From the NCBI RefSeq assembly GCF_021130785.1, contig NC_060210.1:185352001-185416000 (forward strand): DNA of 64,000 bases, given 5' to 3'. The DNA comes from Homalodisca vitripennis. Lineage: Eukaryota; Arthropoda; Insecta; Hemiptera; Cicadellidae. Shown piece after piece: positions 37,476-50,800 of this stretch. The notes under the pieces are model-generated. The model made no database searches and was not told the origin of the DNA. It saw nothing but the letters and a program-made list of their open reading frames with translations. Positions within the stretch are counted from its first letter, which is position 1. Every line of letters begins with the position of its first letter. The translations under genes and the position numbers were made by a program.

Positions 37476-38957
37476 TAGGTAAAATTTGCTAGAGCTGATA
37501 GGCTAGCAGTTATCGTGAATCACAACAGCAACCTTTTTCGCTATTACTAACTGAACGACGTATCAAGTAAGAAATTAATTGATGTACCAGTAATTTATCT
37601 GTTCTCTTAGAGTCAATAAGACATTTAAATAAATGAAAACGTATTTATTTATGTTAACAGATGTGGTTAAATAAACTTTGTAACTAATCCTGATTGTAAA
37701 ATTAATACATGTAAATGAAATGAACTTATAAGTTTTTGTTCACATAAAATGTGATAATAGCTTTTCTAAGACTGATCTTCGTTAATAATATACTTCGAAA
37801 ATAGCATTATAGCTACGATACATATAAACATATTGCTCAGAGTAGTTTAAAAGTGTTATGAATGCGTATTTATAAAATAAAATCGCAATTGTAAAATTAT
37901 TCAAATTAAAATGAAAAGTAAATACACAAAAATAGTAGGCATACGCCTATACATACACAGATAGGGCTAATAGTGGTGGGGGGAAATAATACATAGATAG
38001 GTTGTCTACAATTCTGAGTATTGTATTAATTGTAATTTCAATAATTTTACAAATATGACTTTTATGATTAATCGCTTTTCAAATTTTATATACAATATAC
38101 AAATAATATATGCAGAAGCAAGAATCTCCATTCATTTTAAAGTTCAGTGGTTCATAATAGATCCAATAAACTAATTCGCGAAATCGCAGATAAAATCCCA
38201 ATTAACAATAGGAATCAGGAACACTTGTACCTGCTACTGGAAGGTAGCTGTTAAGCTCATCATTGCGTGTGACAAATGTAATATTATATGTCCAAAACGA
38301 ACTGCAACTCAGCATTTTGGCTAAAATGACTGACTGCAGCTTCCAAATAATTAGGAGGGAAGAACCCCTCGTACACTCAATAAACTGGTACTACCACAAA
38401 TTACAAGTTTAAATTCGAATTATGGAAATGAGTACTGATACTTCGAGAAAATATATTAATTCTTCAAGCGAGAGGGTAATAAAATAAGGTCAGTACTTTT
38501 CCTGTGTTTTATTTATATTATACAATACACGACAAATTCTTATACATTTTATAAATTGAATTTACACACATATATTTATATTTATCATAGTTCTTTATTT
38601 TTAATTTGTATCAAAATCATCAATCTATTCATTAAAAAAAACAACAACAACTCTGCACTTAGCGGGTGGAGTCATAACTAACTCCACCTGCAACCTAGTG
38701 GCCAAGAACTGAACTATTTTTATAGATCACCTGTTATCCAGTGACGAGGGAAACTCTGTTATAAATTGATTAATACTGCGATTGGGACCAAAATCCCATT
38801 ACATACATTTTTATGAATTAAATCCCAGTGATTGTATATAGGCTGAACATCGTAGTAACGTTCTGATACCTGTTTACCACAATCTTGTACCTTTCCTCTT
38901 CGTCAACCAACTATATAAAGAGTGGTTTTTCCTTCCAACTTACAAATACAAATATGA
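37476..38957 (+). repeat. Y-type repeat, second plus-strand copy
   Basis: Starts with the reverse complement of about 21.9-22.25 kb and goes on to the core (38100-38400) and the 'ctgcaacctagtggccaag' part. It runs into G block copy B without a break, as the matching repeat does in copy A. Confidence 0.75.
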
Positions 38958-39886
38958 TCATGAAATGTTAGTGGTTAGGAAATATTCTCTATTATTGACT
39001 CTGCGTTGACCATGTCTGTACTCGGGATACTGTAAAATATGCATCTCTGTCTGTTTGTCCACACGATATCCCGAGATAATCTCTGAAGATAACTTACAAT
39101 CATTTGAATAATACCTCATCAATACTGCCATATGGTATTGCCCTCCCGCTGATTTAACTGGAATAACATTTATTTACGGAAAAACTGCAAAATATATCCT
39201 CTAGTGATGGGAAAATCGATTACATAACAAAATTGAATATATTGTATTCCAAAGCACCCTTGTAATCGATTAGGCATTCGTAAATACTGGCTAACAGACA
39301 AGTCTGAAGACTAAACTTGCGTTACTTCCTTCCCGTAACCCATCGTTTCTTGGTTATTTGGAATTGGCCAGCGAAAAGGAGGGGAAATCCTTTGTCTTTT
39401 TCTGCCTCCTGCAAACATGTTATACGCTCACACCCATGATTTATGAACTCAAGAAAATATATATTAGATAACCCGCTATTTTATTCCCGTCTGAAAGATT
39501 CTTTTCTACTGCAGGTTTTTTCACCAATGGTTGTAGAAATAAATTGAAACAAAAAACCTCAGTCATATTTTGTTTCTATTCAAGAACATGAAATTTAAAC
39601 ATTAATTTCTGTCTTTATTGTTTACAAATATAATTATTATTTGAATATTTGTACAGTTATATATCTTGCGCAGTTTAAACATTTTTAATAACTTATTCCA
39701 AATGATGAATGTCCCCTTAATGGTCCAAAAAAAAACACACACACACACACACACAAAATTTTTTTCAATAAACATTGAATAACATGAAGTACTTGCTCCC
39801 CCGGGACTATTTAATTGATTCAATGTTTAATGAAAAAATGAAATTAGGCTATTGCCTATTTATTAATTGAATATTTACACAATTAT

Positions 39887-39890
<4 letters not shown>

Positions 39891-39930
<40 letters not shown>

Positions 39931-39933
39931 TAT

Positions 39934-39982
<49 letters not shown>

Positions 39983-40061
39983 GATACTACATATCATAAT
40001 ATATATATTTATATGTTTTTATGTGTGTATATATATATATATAAATAAATATATATATATA

Positions 40062-40101
<40 letters not shown>
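39891..40101. repeat. Compound (CA)n-(TA)n microsatellite
   Basis: (CA)n at 39891-39929, then (TA)n at 39942-39979 and again around 40030-40101, separated by AT-rich DNA. The open frame over this region is a repeat artefact. Confidence 0.93.
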
Positions 40102-40103
<2 letters not shown>

Positions 40104-40926
40104 GCCAATGCACCCATTTCAGTATGATGGGGATTTAAAAAGTGTTATATAAAATAAATAACTAATAAACACAGGCAATTTACAAATCCTTAACTTAGTA
40201 GAAATCCAACAACGTATCGTTTAAAAATCGAGTAAATGGAGTAAGACTAACCATAAATTATTGTGAAAGCTTTGTTTAAAAGTCATTAGTTTATACTTGG
40301 CAATAATTTCTGGTAATAAGAAAATGCCAAACGGTGTTACTACTAAGAATAAAATTATTATCAACATAAACAAAATGTGCAAGTTTTCTTCGTCGGAATT
40401 CAATTTCTTTACTAGTCGTATTCTTTGTATTAACTATAAATAAAACTTAAGTTTGAACCTTTAAAAATATAATTGTATACAGTTTGTTCCAACTTTTATG
40501 CACATTGAGGGGATATTTAAGTCCATAAGAAATGTAAAATGTTTTGTGTAAATATTACTATTAACACTGTATGTTTTGTGTCGTCAATGTTTATTTCTCC
40601 TTGTGTTTCCTATGTGTTTTTCGCATATTTGTATTCTTGCGAAAGCTCTAGTAAAAGGTACGTTGTTCTTGGGTGAATACTGTATTTCCAAATATACATT
40701 TAATTTCAAAATTACATCATAGATTAAATGGACAGTGTTGGGTGTAATAACAAGATCTACAAATTAATGTAGTCTGCACTGTTTTTAGTCAAATATTTTC
40801 AAACTGTCACAGCTCTCTTATTAATAGACAGACAGACAATCATAGAAAAGTTAAGTTGACACGGAAATAAGTGTAATGCTCCCAACGTAGTTTAACTTAT
40901 TCATTTACTGTAATCTTAATAGTGTG

Positions 40927-41270
40927 AATGCATAATTGCAAACGTAAATTACCGTGAACAACATAGTTAACGTTTATTTATTTCTACCTTATAAGCAAAA
41001 CTGTGAAGATAAGTACCTATTGATGACGGTAGTTAGTATCGTCATCGAACGATAATATTGGCTTCAAACTTGATTTCTTTATTATTTTAGTACAAGTCCT
41101 CAGTTAAGTTTCTTTGTGTTACCTATATTTTTACAGAAGTATTTTATATTAATGTCATAGAGAACACTAGTAGTGACTGTGAAAGTTTGAAGATTGATCG
41201 CTACATAAATTTTGATTGCCGTGCAGTATTTAAAAAAGCTCTTAAACCCTCCACTGCTAGAAATTTATCC
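40927..41270 (+). promoter_or_regulatory. Conserved 5' flank of the intact coiled-coil gene
   Basis: Nearly identical to 16197-16543 and recognisably conserved, inverted, at about 60601-61020. A TTATAAG box at about 40989-40995 is kept in all three copies. The reading frame happens to stay open upstream of the ATG here, but the third copy has an in-frame TGA just upstream of its ATG, so this stretch is treated as leader. Confidence 0.4.
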
Positions 41271-42404
41271 ATGATGATTTCCCAGACTGTCGTGCTGCTT
41301 TTTCTGTGCGGTTGTTATGTAAACTGTGCGTATGCAAAAACCCTTGATATTGACAAAATAGAATGGCAAATCAAACGACTTAATGGAGCAATTGATAAGG
41401 TTATGAAGGAAAATAGATATGTTCAACAACACATTTTAAACCTTGAATGGTACTTTAAGAACAACGTGACAGAATTGGAGATTCAAAATGCAATTGTCTC
41501 AGAGGAAGTTCTAAAGAAGATAGTGAAAATAAAAAAACTGTATGTGGTTTTGACGAAGGTCATAGAAAAGAAAAAGCTTCTCCATACAGAAATTAAAGAA
41601 CTTCAACACTGGATAGAAGTAAGAAATGTGGGCATCATGTTTATGAATCAAGACATAGAAGTGTATAACTGGAGAATAGGACACGGTTATTATGAGAAAT
41701 GCTTGCAGTTCCAAGTGTCCCCAGTGTTGCTGGTTGAGCAGCCAGATGAAAATGAAGACGTGTCGGACGATGAAGTCATGTCGGACAATGAAGACGTGTC
41801 GGACGACGACCTACAATTGGTCTTTTTGCTTCAAACCGAATTGAATCAATCAAAGTCAACATTGACCTACTTACAGTCTGTACAGAAAGAAGAAAAATTG
41901 AAACTGGACCAATTGACTCTATATTACAAACTTAAAATTGATAATTTAATAAAATTTCTTGAGAGAAACATAGGAGATGAAGAACGCGCGAGAGAAACTG
42001 TGAAGATATTTGAAACGCAGATTATGGAATTGAATGCGCGGATATCAGAGTTAGAATTGGAAAAGAATCATTTGATAAAGGAGCAGGAAAAACTTAGCCA
42101 TAAAGTAGATGATATAAGAGGTACTCTCTTAAAGATTAAGGAACACATTGTTTGCTTTCGAAAACTGGAACAGACAGTCTTGAATACAACTCCTTTGTCT
42201 CAGTTGATACTCAAGTCACAACCTCCACTCCAGTCACAACCAACACTACAGTCACAAACAAAACTCCAGACACAACCTCCACTACCGTCACAACCAACAC
42301 TCCAGTCACAACATCCACTACTGTCACAACCTCAACTCCAGACACAACCTGTACATGAGTCAGAACTTCTATTACAGTTACAAATTATAGTGAGTGACGA
42401 TTAA
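41271..42404 (+). CDS. Predicted secreted coiled-coil protein (unknown family), intact copy
   Basis: A 377-residue protein in one exon, start ATGATG at 41271 (the second ATG is equivalent to that of the other copies). Residues 1-21 are a typical signal peptide (MMISQTVVLLFLCGCYVNCAYA), so it is probably secreted. Next come a long charged helix rich in heptad-like Leu/Ile/Val (about residues 22-130), a short linker with one Cys, an acidic Asp/Glu stretch with DEDVSDD repeats (about 155-180), and a second coiled coil (about 180-305). The C-terminal tail is a Q-S-Q-P-x-L repeat. I do not know this family. Silk, glue, saliva or cuticle-associated secretions often have such a build, but nothing here decides between them. 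It has a dead paralogue at 16544-17692 and an expanded one at 57784-60600. Confidence 0.85.
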   Translation: MMISQTVVLLFLCGCYVNCAYAKTLDIDKIEWQIKRLNGAIDKVMKENRYVQQHILNLEWYFKNNVTELEIQNAIVSEEVLKKIVKIKKLYVVLTKVIEKKKLLHTEIKELQHWIEVRNVGIMFMNQDIEVYNWRIGHGYYEKCLQFQVSPVLLVEQPDENEDVSDDEVMSDNEDVSDDDLQLVFLLQTELNQSKSTLTYLQSVQKEEKLKLDQLTLYYKLKIDNLIKFLERNIGDEERARETVKIFETQIMELNARISELELEKNHLIKEQEKLSHKVDDIRGTLLKIKEHIVCFRKLEQTVLNTTPLSQLILKSQPPLQSQPTLQSQTKLQTQPPLPSQPTLQSQHPLLSQPQLQTQPVHESELLLQLQIIVSDD

Positions 42405-43600
42405 AATTGGAACACTAGTATACTAATAAGTTTTTAATCTTGAATTAAATGTGAATTATTCAATTCAAACTACATGTGTAATTGTACCCCTCTATAATTT
42501 GCATTTACTTGACTAGACAGTAAATTTAATGTAAAAGTATTGAATAACAACGTTTGTTAATTTTGTATTTCACATTTAAACTCGGAAAGTTAAACTATTT
42601 TATTAGTATGTGTGAGATAACTTGAATTATTCTCCAATTCTCCACCATATTTGATTGAATAACTGCAACGTTTCCAGTGACAACTAAACTATTTTAGGCA
42701 AGTGAGGAAGGAAGTCCTTAGCTTTTCAGTTAATACACTTAAAAAGGAATAAAAGTTTTTGAAACGTAAGTAGATACATTTTATATATACATTATTTCAG
42801 TGAGTTTGTTTAAGACCTTCAGGTACTAGGTGAAGTCGAAAATGGTTTTTTATTCTGGGATTTTCACGTAAAATAATCTGGGGTCCTTAAAAATCTATAA
42901 CTAATGAAACATATGATTGTGTTGCCATATTATAATGTTTAAATATAACTCATATCTCATAAAAAGTAATCTTATTTAAATATGAAAATATTTTTTTTCT
43001 TTTTTTTTCAAAACTTGAAGCGAGTAGTTTTTTCACTGTGCAATCTTATTTTTGTGACGTCAAATATTGCAGTTTTAGTAACGTAGTTAGAGTTATAACC
43101 GTTTTTACTACTTTAGTGATCAATGATACGTAAGTCGATTGTTCGTTGATATTAACGATTATCTACGTACTTACCTATTATTATCTATATCTACTATTAC
43201 TACTGGAGGGCCCAGACCCCCTACTAGCTTTTTTCATATATCCGACTAATAAACACAAGCAATTTTCAAATAATTAACGTCAATAAATTTGTTTAGCAAA
43301 TCTTATTAGAAATCCAATGTCATATCGTTTAAATAAATCGAGTAAACAATAACCGATGTGTCTCAACTTTAGTGAAGGTAGCACACGCGCTCCGTAGGTA
43401 CTATAATGTGTACTATCAAATGTATACTAGTGGCAGTATCGATATTGTAATGGGAATAAATCCGTATTCAAAACTCACTTCGGAGTCAGGGAGCCCCTTC
43501 AACAAATTGCTGTTGGCATACTCAACGCCAAATAAATGTTTATATTTATCTAACTTGCGTATGGGCTGAAATTTCAAAAATTCTCTATTATAGGTAAACC

Positions 43601-44560
43601 GCTTATAACAAGACCCTGGATGATTTGAGTTCAAGCAGGGTGGGGTAAATACCCCTCCTACGCTGTGATACCACCCTCTCCCAGCATCCCCACTACTTCT
43701 CGGCATTCGCTCTATTAGATCATCTGTTGATCAGGCCCAGTCGGTCTCGATTACTGCTGCGATTCGTTCAGTTGAACCGGTCAGTACAGAGTTACTGAGC
43801 CTTCCCGCTAGAGCTTGTTATACCGATCATCGTGTTTACCAACCAAATTGAACGACTGGATGTAATGACCCGGTGAACGAAAGGATCTGCTAGTAAAAAA
43901 GCGTTAGTATAGAGGAAGAAACAGCATATAATATAGTGAATGGATAGATATATAACAATAAATGTATTATTTCAAGAATGTAGTAAATACAAATACATCT
44001 ATTAAAACTGATTATAAAAATGTAATTGTAAGTTACCAGATACAATGCTAAATATTTTAAATGTTAATACTTATAATCAATGGACCTGGTTGATTGATAT
44101 GCCTTTGATTTAATATAATTAACATTATTCCCTACAAATATTTTAAATAAATTACTAAAAATTAAACAGACACTGCTTGTCTGAAAATAATTTCTTTTTA
44201 TAAATAGCAAGATACTTTATATCCAACCGTTTACCTTCCCACCACTTTTCATAATAATACCCAGACTCCCTACTTACCCCTTTGAGTTATACGATTACTT
44301 TTTACTTATTAATCACTTAATTAAATCGTAGTACTCATAGCTATAATTTCGAATTAAATCCTATTGTATTTTGTGGAATTTCGAGTTGATTGAGTGGAAG
44401 AGTATTCTTAAAAAGAATAAAAATCGAAATTAAAACATGTAAAGAAAAATAAAAGAAATAAAAAGAAAACAGAACGAATAAGGATGATTCATTGATTTAT
44501 TTGTATTTTCAGTATATCAGCTGATATACGGTTTCAACATTCTTATTATTTATTATCAGG
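43601..44560. other. Stretch without supported gene
   Basis: A mildly GC-rich patch (43600-43880) then AT-rich DNA. A 96-codon minus-strand frame (43416-43706) spans the edge of the G block and has no recognisable domain. I see nothing else. Confidence 0.5.
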
Positions 44561-47000
44561 TTCTGAGTTTGAATAAGTTAAAGCAAGTTTCCGAGCAGTC
44601 TCTCAAAATTTTAGTGTTTCATAAATATCTTAAAGTATTTTTTTATTTCAAAAATAGACAGATATGTTTCCTTGCTCCTTCAAAATTACATCTGCCGTAA
44701 CGTCACATTAGTGCTAACTTAATTGTTTGCAAATAACTGAAGGCACTACTAGATGTTTTCTTAGGAATATATTTAACCCACCGCTTTGCATGCAATTCCC
44801 ACCTGAAAATAAGAACGCATAGGTATCTTCATTTACATTTGTATTTATAATTTAGAAGGAAGAAACCATACTTTACATCGTTGGAAGTCGTAGATGAAAG
44901 GCACAACCTAAGTACAACATTGTGATAGACAGGTATGGGAGCGTTACTACGATTGCCTGTAAACTATCACTGGAATTCAGTTCACAATAAATTATGTATC
45001 TTGGCACCCAATCTCAGTGTTAATCAATTTGTAACAGAGTATCTACTCATTTGATAACAGGTGATCTGTATTAATAGTTCAGTTCTTGGCCACCAGATTT
45101 CAGGTGGAGTTAGTTTTTACACGATCCGCTAGGTGCAGGGTTGTTGTTGTCTTATTTTCATGACATCAATTCTTGCTATGATTCAAATAAAAAATAAAGT
45201 ACTATGATAAATATAATTATATGGGGGGATTTAATTTAAATATTTTATAAGAGTATGTTATATATTGTACAATATAAATGCAAACACAGGAAAAGTACTT
45301 ATTTATTTTAATTTGAATAACTATACAAATACGATTTTATTTTATAAATCATAATTCACACTATTAAACTATTCTGAGCAATACGTTTCGTAGCTATAAT
45401 GCTATTTTCAAAGTATATTATTAACGAGCTATTTTTCACTCATCTAATATTAGGAGCCTGCACTCAGTTATGTTTTGCATGCTGAGTTGCAGCTCGTCTT
45501 GGACATACATTATCATTCATATTTAGGACATACATAATCTTAATAGCTACTTTTCAGTAAGAGGTATAAGTGCTACTAATAATTTTTGATAACTGGTATT
45601 TAATACACGATTTTGCGAATTAACTTGTTAAATTTATTATCAAACATTGAAATGTAAAATAAATAAAGATTCTTGCTTCTGCATATATTATTTATACATG
45701 TATATCAAAAGTGAAAAGTCAATGATAGACAACATATATATGTGTGTATAGGCATGTCTGCGTATGCTTACTATTTTTGTGTATTAAACTTTTTATTTTA
45801 ATTTGAATAACTATACAAATACGATTTTATTTTATAAATCATAATTCACACTATTAAACTATTCTGAGCAATACGTTTCGTAGCTATAATGCTATTTTCA
45901 AAGTATATTATTAACGAAGAAGTTCATTCTTAGAAAGCCTATAAACACATTTAATGTGCATAAGACCGTATAAATTCATTTCATCTACACGCATTAATTT
46001 TACAATCAAGATAAGTTACAGAGTTGAATTAACCACAACTGTTAATATAAATGAATACATCTTCTTTTATTAAAATGTCTTATTGACTCTAAGAGAACAG
46101 ATAAAATACTCGTACATCAAGTACTGTAATTTCTTACCTTTTTATATAAATTGTATTAGATTCAGTCGTTAAGTTAGTAAAAAGGTCGCAGTCGTGGTCG
46201 GGATCACTGCTAGCGATCAGTTTCCGCGATTTCTTTCTTACCTGCTACTTTAGTTTAGGGATTAACAACGATGAAATTGCAGTCGTGATTACACAAAAAT
46301 TATATCATGATTAATATTAAATTAATTATGACAACATAGTTGTTTTATTTGTTTCATTTTATGATAGAACCAAAAGACATCTTTTTTGTTTAATATTAAA
46401 TTTAAATGATTTATATAATGACACCTATTAAATGAATTATGATAAAATTTCTTTTAAATAAATTAAATTTCTTATTATAACTAAATGAATACATAGTTTC
46501 GTATATTAATTTATAACGTTTATTATTATTATGCTATTTTCAAAGTATATTATTAACAAAGAAGTTCATTATTAGAAAGCCTATGAACAAATAAATGTTA
46601 TGTGCATAAAGACACAGCCTAAGTACAACATTGTGATAGACAATTATCGGAAAGTTACTTCGATTTTACAATTTCTAAGCAGTCTCCCAACACTTTGGTG
46701 GACAATTTCAGTAATTCTGAATCACAAAGATCAAAAAGTATATTTTAATCTCAAATATAGGTGTTACTTCACGCCGTCAAAATTACATCTGCCGTAACAT
46801 GACAGTTGTACTAACTTAAATGCTTCCGAATAACTGGTGGCACCACTAGATGTTTTCTTAGATGTACGTTTAACTAGCAGTTACCCGCCCCTTTACATGC
46901 AATTCCCAACTTAAAACGAGAACGAAATGGGTATCTTCATTTTAAATTACTTTCTAAACCCTCCTGAGATAAGTTATAGTCGTTGAAAGCCACTTCAATC
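44560..47000 (-). repeat. Y-type repeat, rearranged partial copy
   Basis: Fragments of the Y block in minus orientation: the 'ttattatcaggttctgagtttg' part (about 44565, reverse of 7140-7190 and 51850-51900), the 44930-45200 part, the core (45425-45660) and later parts to the terminal motif at about 46870. A 126-bp segment is present twice (45302-45427 and 45792-45917). Confidence 0.7.
45302..45427. repeat. 126-bp segment, misplaced copy
   Basis: Identical to 45792-45917. In the other Y copies (about 48180-48300) this place holds a different sequence of about 130 bp, including half of the core hairpin, so the duplicate replaces rather than adds to the ancestral sequence. Confidence 0.85.
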
Positions 47001-47279
47001 TAATAATCTTTTAATTATTTAAGTTTCGAGAGTGGTTTTTAAGAGTACGTGTGAAATAACTTATAACAATATTCCATGATATTTTAATGAATAGCTGCAA
47101 CAGTTTCAGTTATTGAACTATGTCAGAAGTGAAAGAATTCCTAAGAATTTCCTAAGTGTACGTATTTATAATTTAACTGTCCATTGTTAAAAGTGTCAGT
47201 CTGGGGTTTCCACAAGTACGTGTAGTTGAAACAAATCAAATTTCTGACGTAATGGTTGAGCTTGCTTTCTTTACCTACT

Positions 47280-50200
47280 CAGAAAAATATTTATACAGCC
47301 TCTATAGTTCTAATATGCCTATTAAGGTAAAAAGGTGTATATTTATTACCATCCACTCTTAGGCATTAAACCAGTTGGGTTGCCTTGTTTCCTTAATTAA
47401 GGAATAATACACAAGCGCAGGTCTGAGAATAATATTTCTGTAAAACATTAGGTGGGTTTTATAACAGTCATTAAACCTACAGATATCTCAATTTTACCGC
47501 AAATCAATTTCTTTTTACTTTGGTAAAATTGTAATTGTACCAAAACTTACGATGTTATTGTCTGGAAAGCCTGTGGGCTCAACAGAGATTAAAAAGTTGA
47601 TATAGGGAATTCTATTACTTTTAAACTTAGTAAATGTATTCAAGACTGTAATAAGGAAAATTTGGTCAATCAGGTTTCTCAATCGGTCTAGAATATGTCC
47701 AGGATAAAGGTCCATAGTTATAAAACTCTACAGAAAGAATGAAGTAATATATATCATTAATAAGCCTGATAAACATACTAATGTTAATAATAATTAGACT
47801 GATGTTTGGTTTAAGGTTCAGCCAGTAAACTGGATTTCAGGTCATAAGAAATGTATGTATTGGGATCTTGGATCCAATCTCAGTGTTAATAAATGTGTAA
47901 CAGTTTCTCTTGTAGATAAGAAGTGATATGTATTAATAGTTCAGTTCTTGGCCACCAGGTTGCAGGTGAAGTTAGTTTTGACACAATCCGCTAGGTGCAG
48001 GGTTGTTGTTGTCTTATTTTCAAGAATTAATTGATTATTTTGATTGAAATTAAAAATAAAGGACTGTGATAAATATAATTATATGTGTGTAAATTGAATT
48101 TCAAAAATTTATAAGAATATGTTGTATATTGTACAATATAAACAAAAACACAGGAAAAGTACTTACATTCTTTTATTACCCTCCCGCCTGCAGATTAAAC
48201 TGTACTTTATTTAAGTATCAGTACTCATAATCATTAATCGAATTTAATATTCTGTCTTTGAAGAAAGGTTTGGAGTTGAGTAAGTTTGGTGAGAGATATT
48301 TTTCTCTCATCTATTGTTTGGAAGCTGCACTCAGTTATGTTTTGCATGCTGAGTTGCAGCTCGTCTTGGACATACTTAAACATTCATATTTAGGATATAC
48401 ATAATCTTAATAGCTGCTTTTCAGTAGGAGGTATAAGTGCTACTAATAATTTTTGATAACTGGTATTTAATACACGATTTTGCGAATTGACTTGTTAAAT
48501 TTATTATCAAACATTGAAATGTAAAATAAATAAAGATTCTTGCTTCTGCATATATTATTTATACATGTACGTATATCAAACGTGAAAAGTCAATGATAGA
48601 CAACATATATATGTGTGTATAGGCATGTCTGCGTATGCTTACTATTTTTGTGTATTAAACTTTTTATTTTAATTTCAATAAATTTACAAATACGATTTTA
48701 TTTTATAAATCATAATTCCCACTATTAAACTATTCTGAGCAATACGTTTCGTAGCTATAATGCTATTTTCAAAGTATACTACACTTCCAGTAACTTCATT
48801 AACGAAGAAGTTCATTCTTAGAAACCCTATAAACACATTTAATGTGCATAAAACCGTATAAATTCATTTCATTTACACGCATTAATTTTTACAATCAAGA
48901 TTAGTTACTATAGAGTTGAATTAACCGCGACTGTTAATGTAAATGAATACATCTTCATTTATTCAAATGTCTTATTGACTATAAGAGAACAGATAAAATA
49001 CTCGTACAAGTACTGTAATTTCTTACCTGATATGTCGTTAAGTTAGTAATAGCGAAAAGGTCGCAGTCGTGGTTCGCGATCACTGCTAGCATATCAGCTT
49101 TCGCGATTTCTTTCTTACCTGCTACTTAAGTTTAGGGATTACCAGCGATAACATCGCAGTCGCGATTACACAAATATTTTATCATGATAAATATCAAATT
49201 AAATATGATAAGATAGTTGTTTCATCTGTTTTATTGTACAATAGAACCAAAAGAGATCCCTTTTGTTTAATATTAAATCTAAATTAAATATATAATGACA
49301 CGTATTAAATGAATTATAATAACATTTCATTTAAATCAATTTAATTACATATTATAACTAAAAGAATACATAGTTTCGTATATTAATTATAAAAAATAAA
49401 TTATTTATATGATGAACAACTTTTTCTATTAGTTTGATCGAATTGCGTAAGTTGAGTGTTTAGTGAAGCTGGAAATCCCTGAGTGTTACTCGGTCCAGTA
49501 ACTGCTGACACCTACTGACAGCAAGTGTAACTATTTCTTCTCCTATGCCATCGCGATTTCTTTCCTCCTTTTTCCGCTCAGTAAGAGCCAGTGAAAATTA
49601 TGTAAAAAATCACATAAAAAAGTAGCAGATACGCGAATCTCGACCCCTTTACTAAGTGTAATGCAGGTATGAAATATAAAGTAACTTATACTACAGATTT
49701 AATTACTGGTATAAAATCTACCTCTTATTTTACTGAAATAGACTTCTCAGACCTGTGCTTGTGTATTATTTTTTATCAAGGAAACAAGGTTACTCTACTG
49801 ACATAATACCTAAGAGAGGATAGTAATAAGTATGCACTATTTTTACCTAAGTAGGCATCTCAGACCTAAGTAGGCTAAACATATATTTTCCTGTGCGGAC
49901 GAAGAAAACTAATTCAACCATGGTGTCGGAAATATGAGTCGTTGGAGCAAACCCAAGAATGAGGCTTTTTACAATGAACAGTTAAATAATAAGTACCTAA
50001 ACTTGTCAACTTGTGTTTCAAAATTAATTATTACCTGATAAGTGCGTTAACTGAAAAGGTAAGGACATCGACATAGGAATTCTTTAACACTCGCCTGAAA
50101 TAGTTCAATAGCTAAAACCTTTGCATCTATTCATTCAAATTTTAAGAAATGTTGTTAGCCTATGAGTTATTTCACACGTACTTATAAGAAATACTTCACT

Positions 50201-50800
50201 CTCTGGCTTCAGGGTTCCAAACACTCCTCTCTAAACTTAAACCCAAAATGGATCATTAGATTGGAATGTCTTTCAGTTAATAAAACTTATCTCAGGAGAG
50301 TTTAGAATGTCATTTAAAATGAAGATCCCTAAATTAAGTAAAGTGTCACTCTCTGACTTCAGAGCTCCTGAACTTAAATCTAAAATGGATCGTTAGATTG
50401 CAATATCTTTTAATGACTACAAATTATCTCAGGAGGGTTTAGAACGTCATTTAAAATGAAGATACCCATTGCGTTCTTGTTTTCAGCTGGAAATTACGTG
50501 CAAACCCGCGGGTAACTGCTAGTTAAATATATACCTAAAAAAACATCCAGTGGTGCCTTCAGTTATTAGCGAGAAATTAAGTAAGAACAATTTTCACGAT
50601 ACAGCAGATAATAATCTAATTACTTCTTTATTTATTAATAAGGAAATATATATTTATAAAAGGACGTGATTTAAAAATTTAATTGGAAAAATATAGTCAA
50701 TTATTACATTAATTATTACAAGTAATTTTCTATTTAAATGTTAAAATAAGGTAGGTTGGTGACATTGTAATGGTTTCTGTAGTTACTGGCCGTCTATTTA
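47280..50800 (-). repeat. Y block, copy 3
   Basis: Full-length partner of 20400-24020 in the second segmental duplication. The landmarks occur in the same order: 'cacaagcgcaggtctgaga' at about 47410, core hairpin at about 48288-48312, two units of the 150-bp tandem repeat at about 50191-50480, and the terminal GCGGGTAACTGCTAG at about 50507. Confidence 0.82.

Larger units (their letters stand above)
38958..43600 (+). repeat. G block, copy B (segmental duplication)
   Basis: Homologous to 13124-18845, with the intact coiled-coil gene. Its first 202 bp are identical to copy A. Simple repeats (CA at 39891-39929, TA at 39942-39979 and 40030-40101) replace about 1.4 kb present in copy A. Confidence 0.85.
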
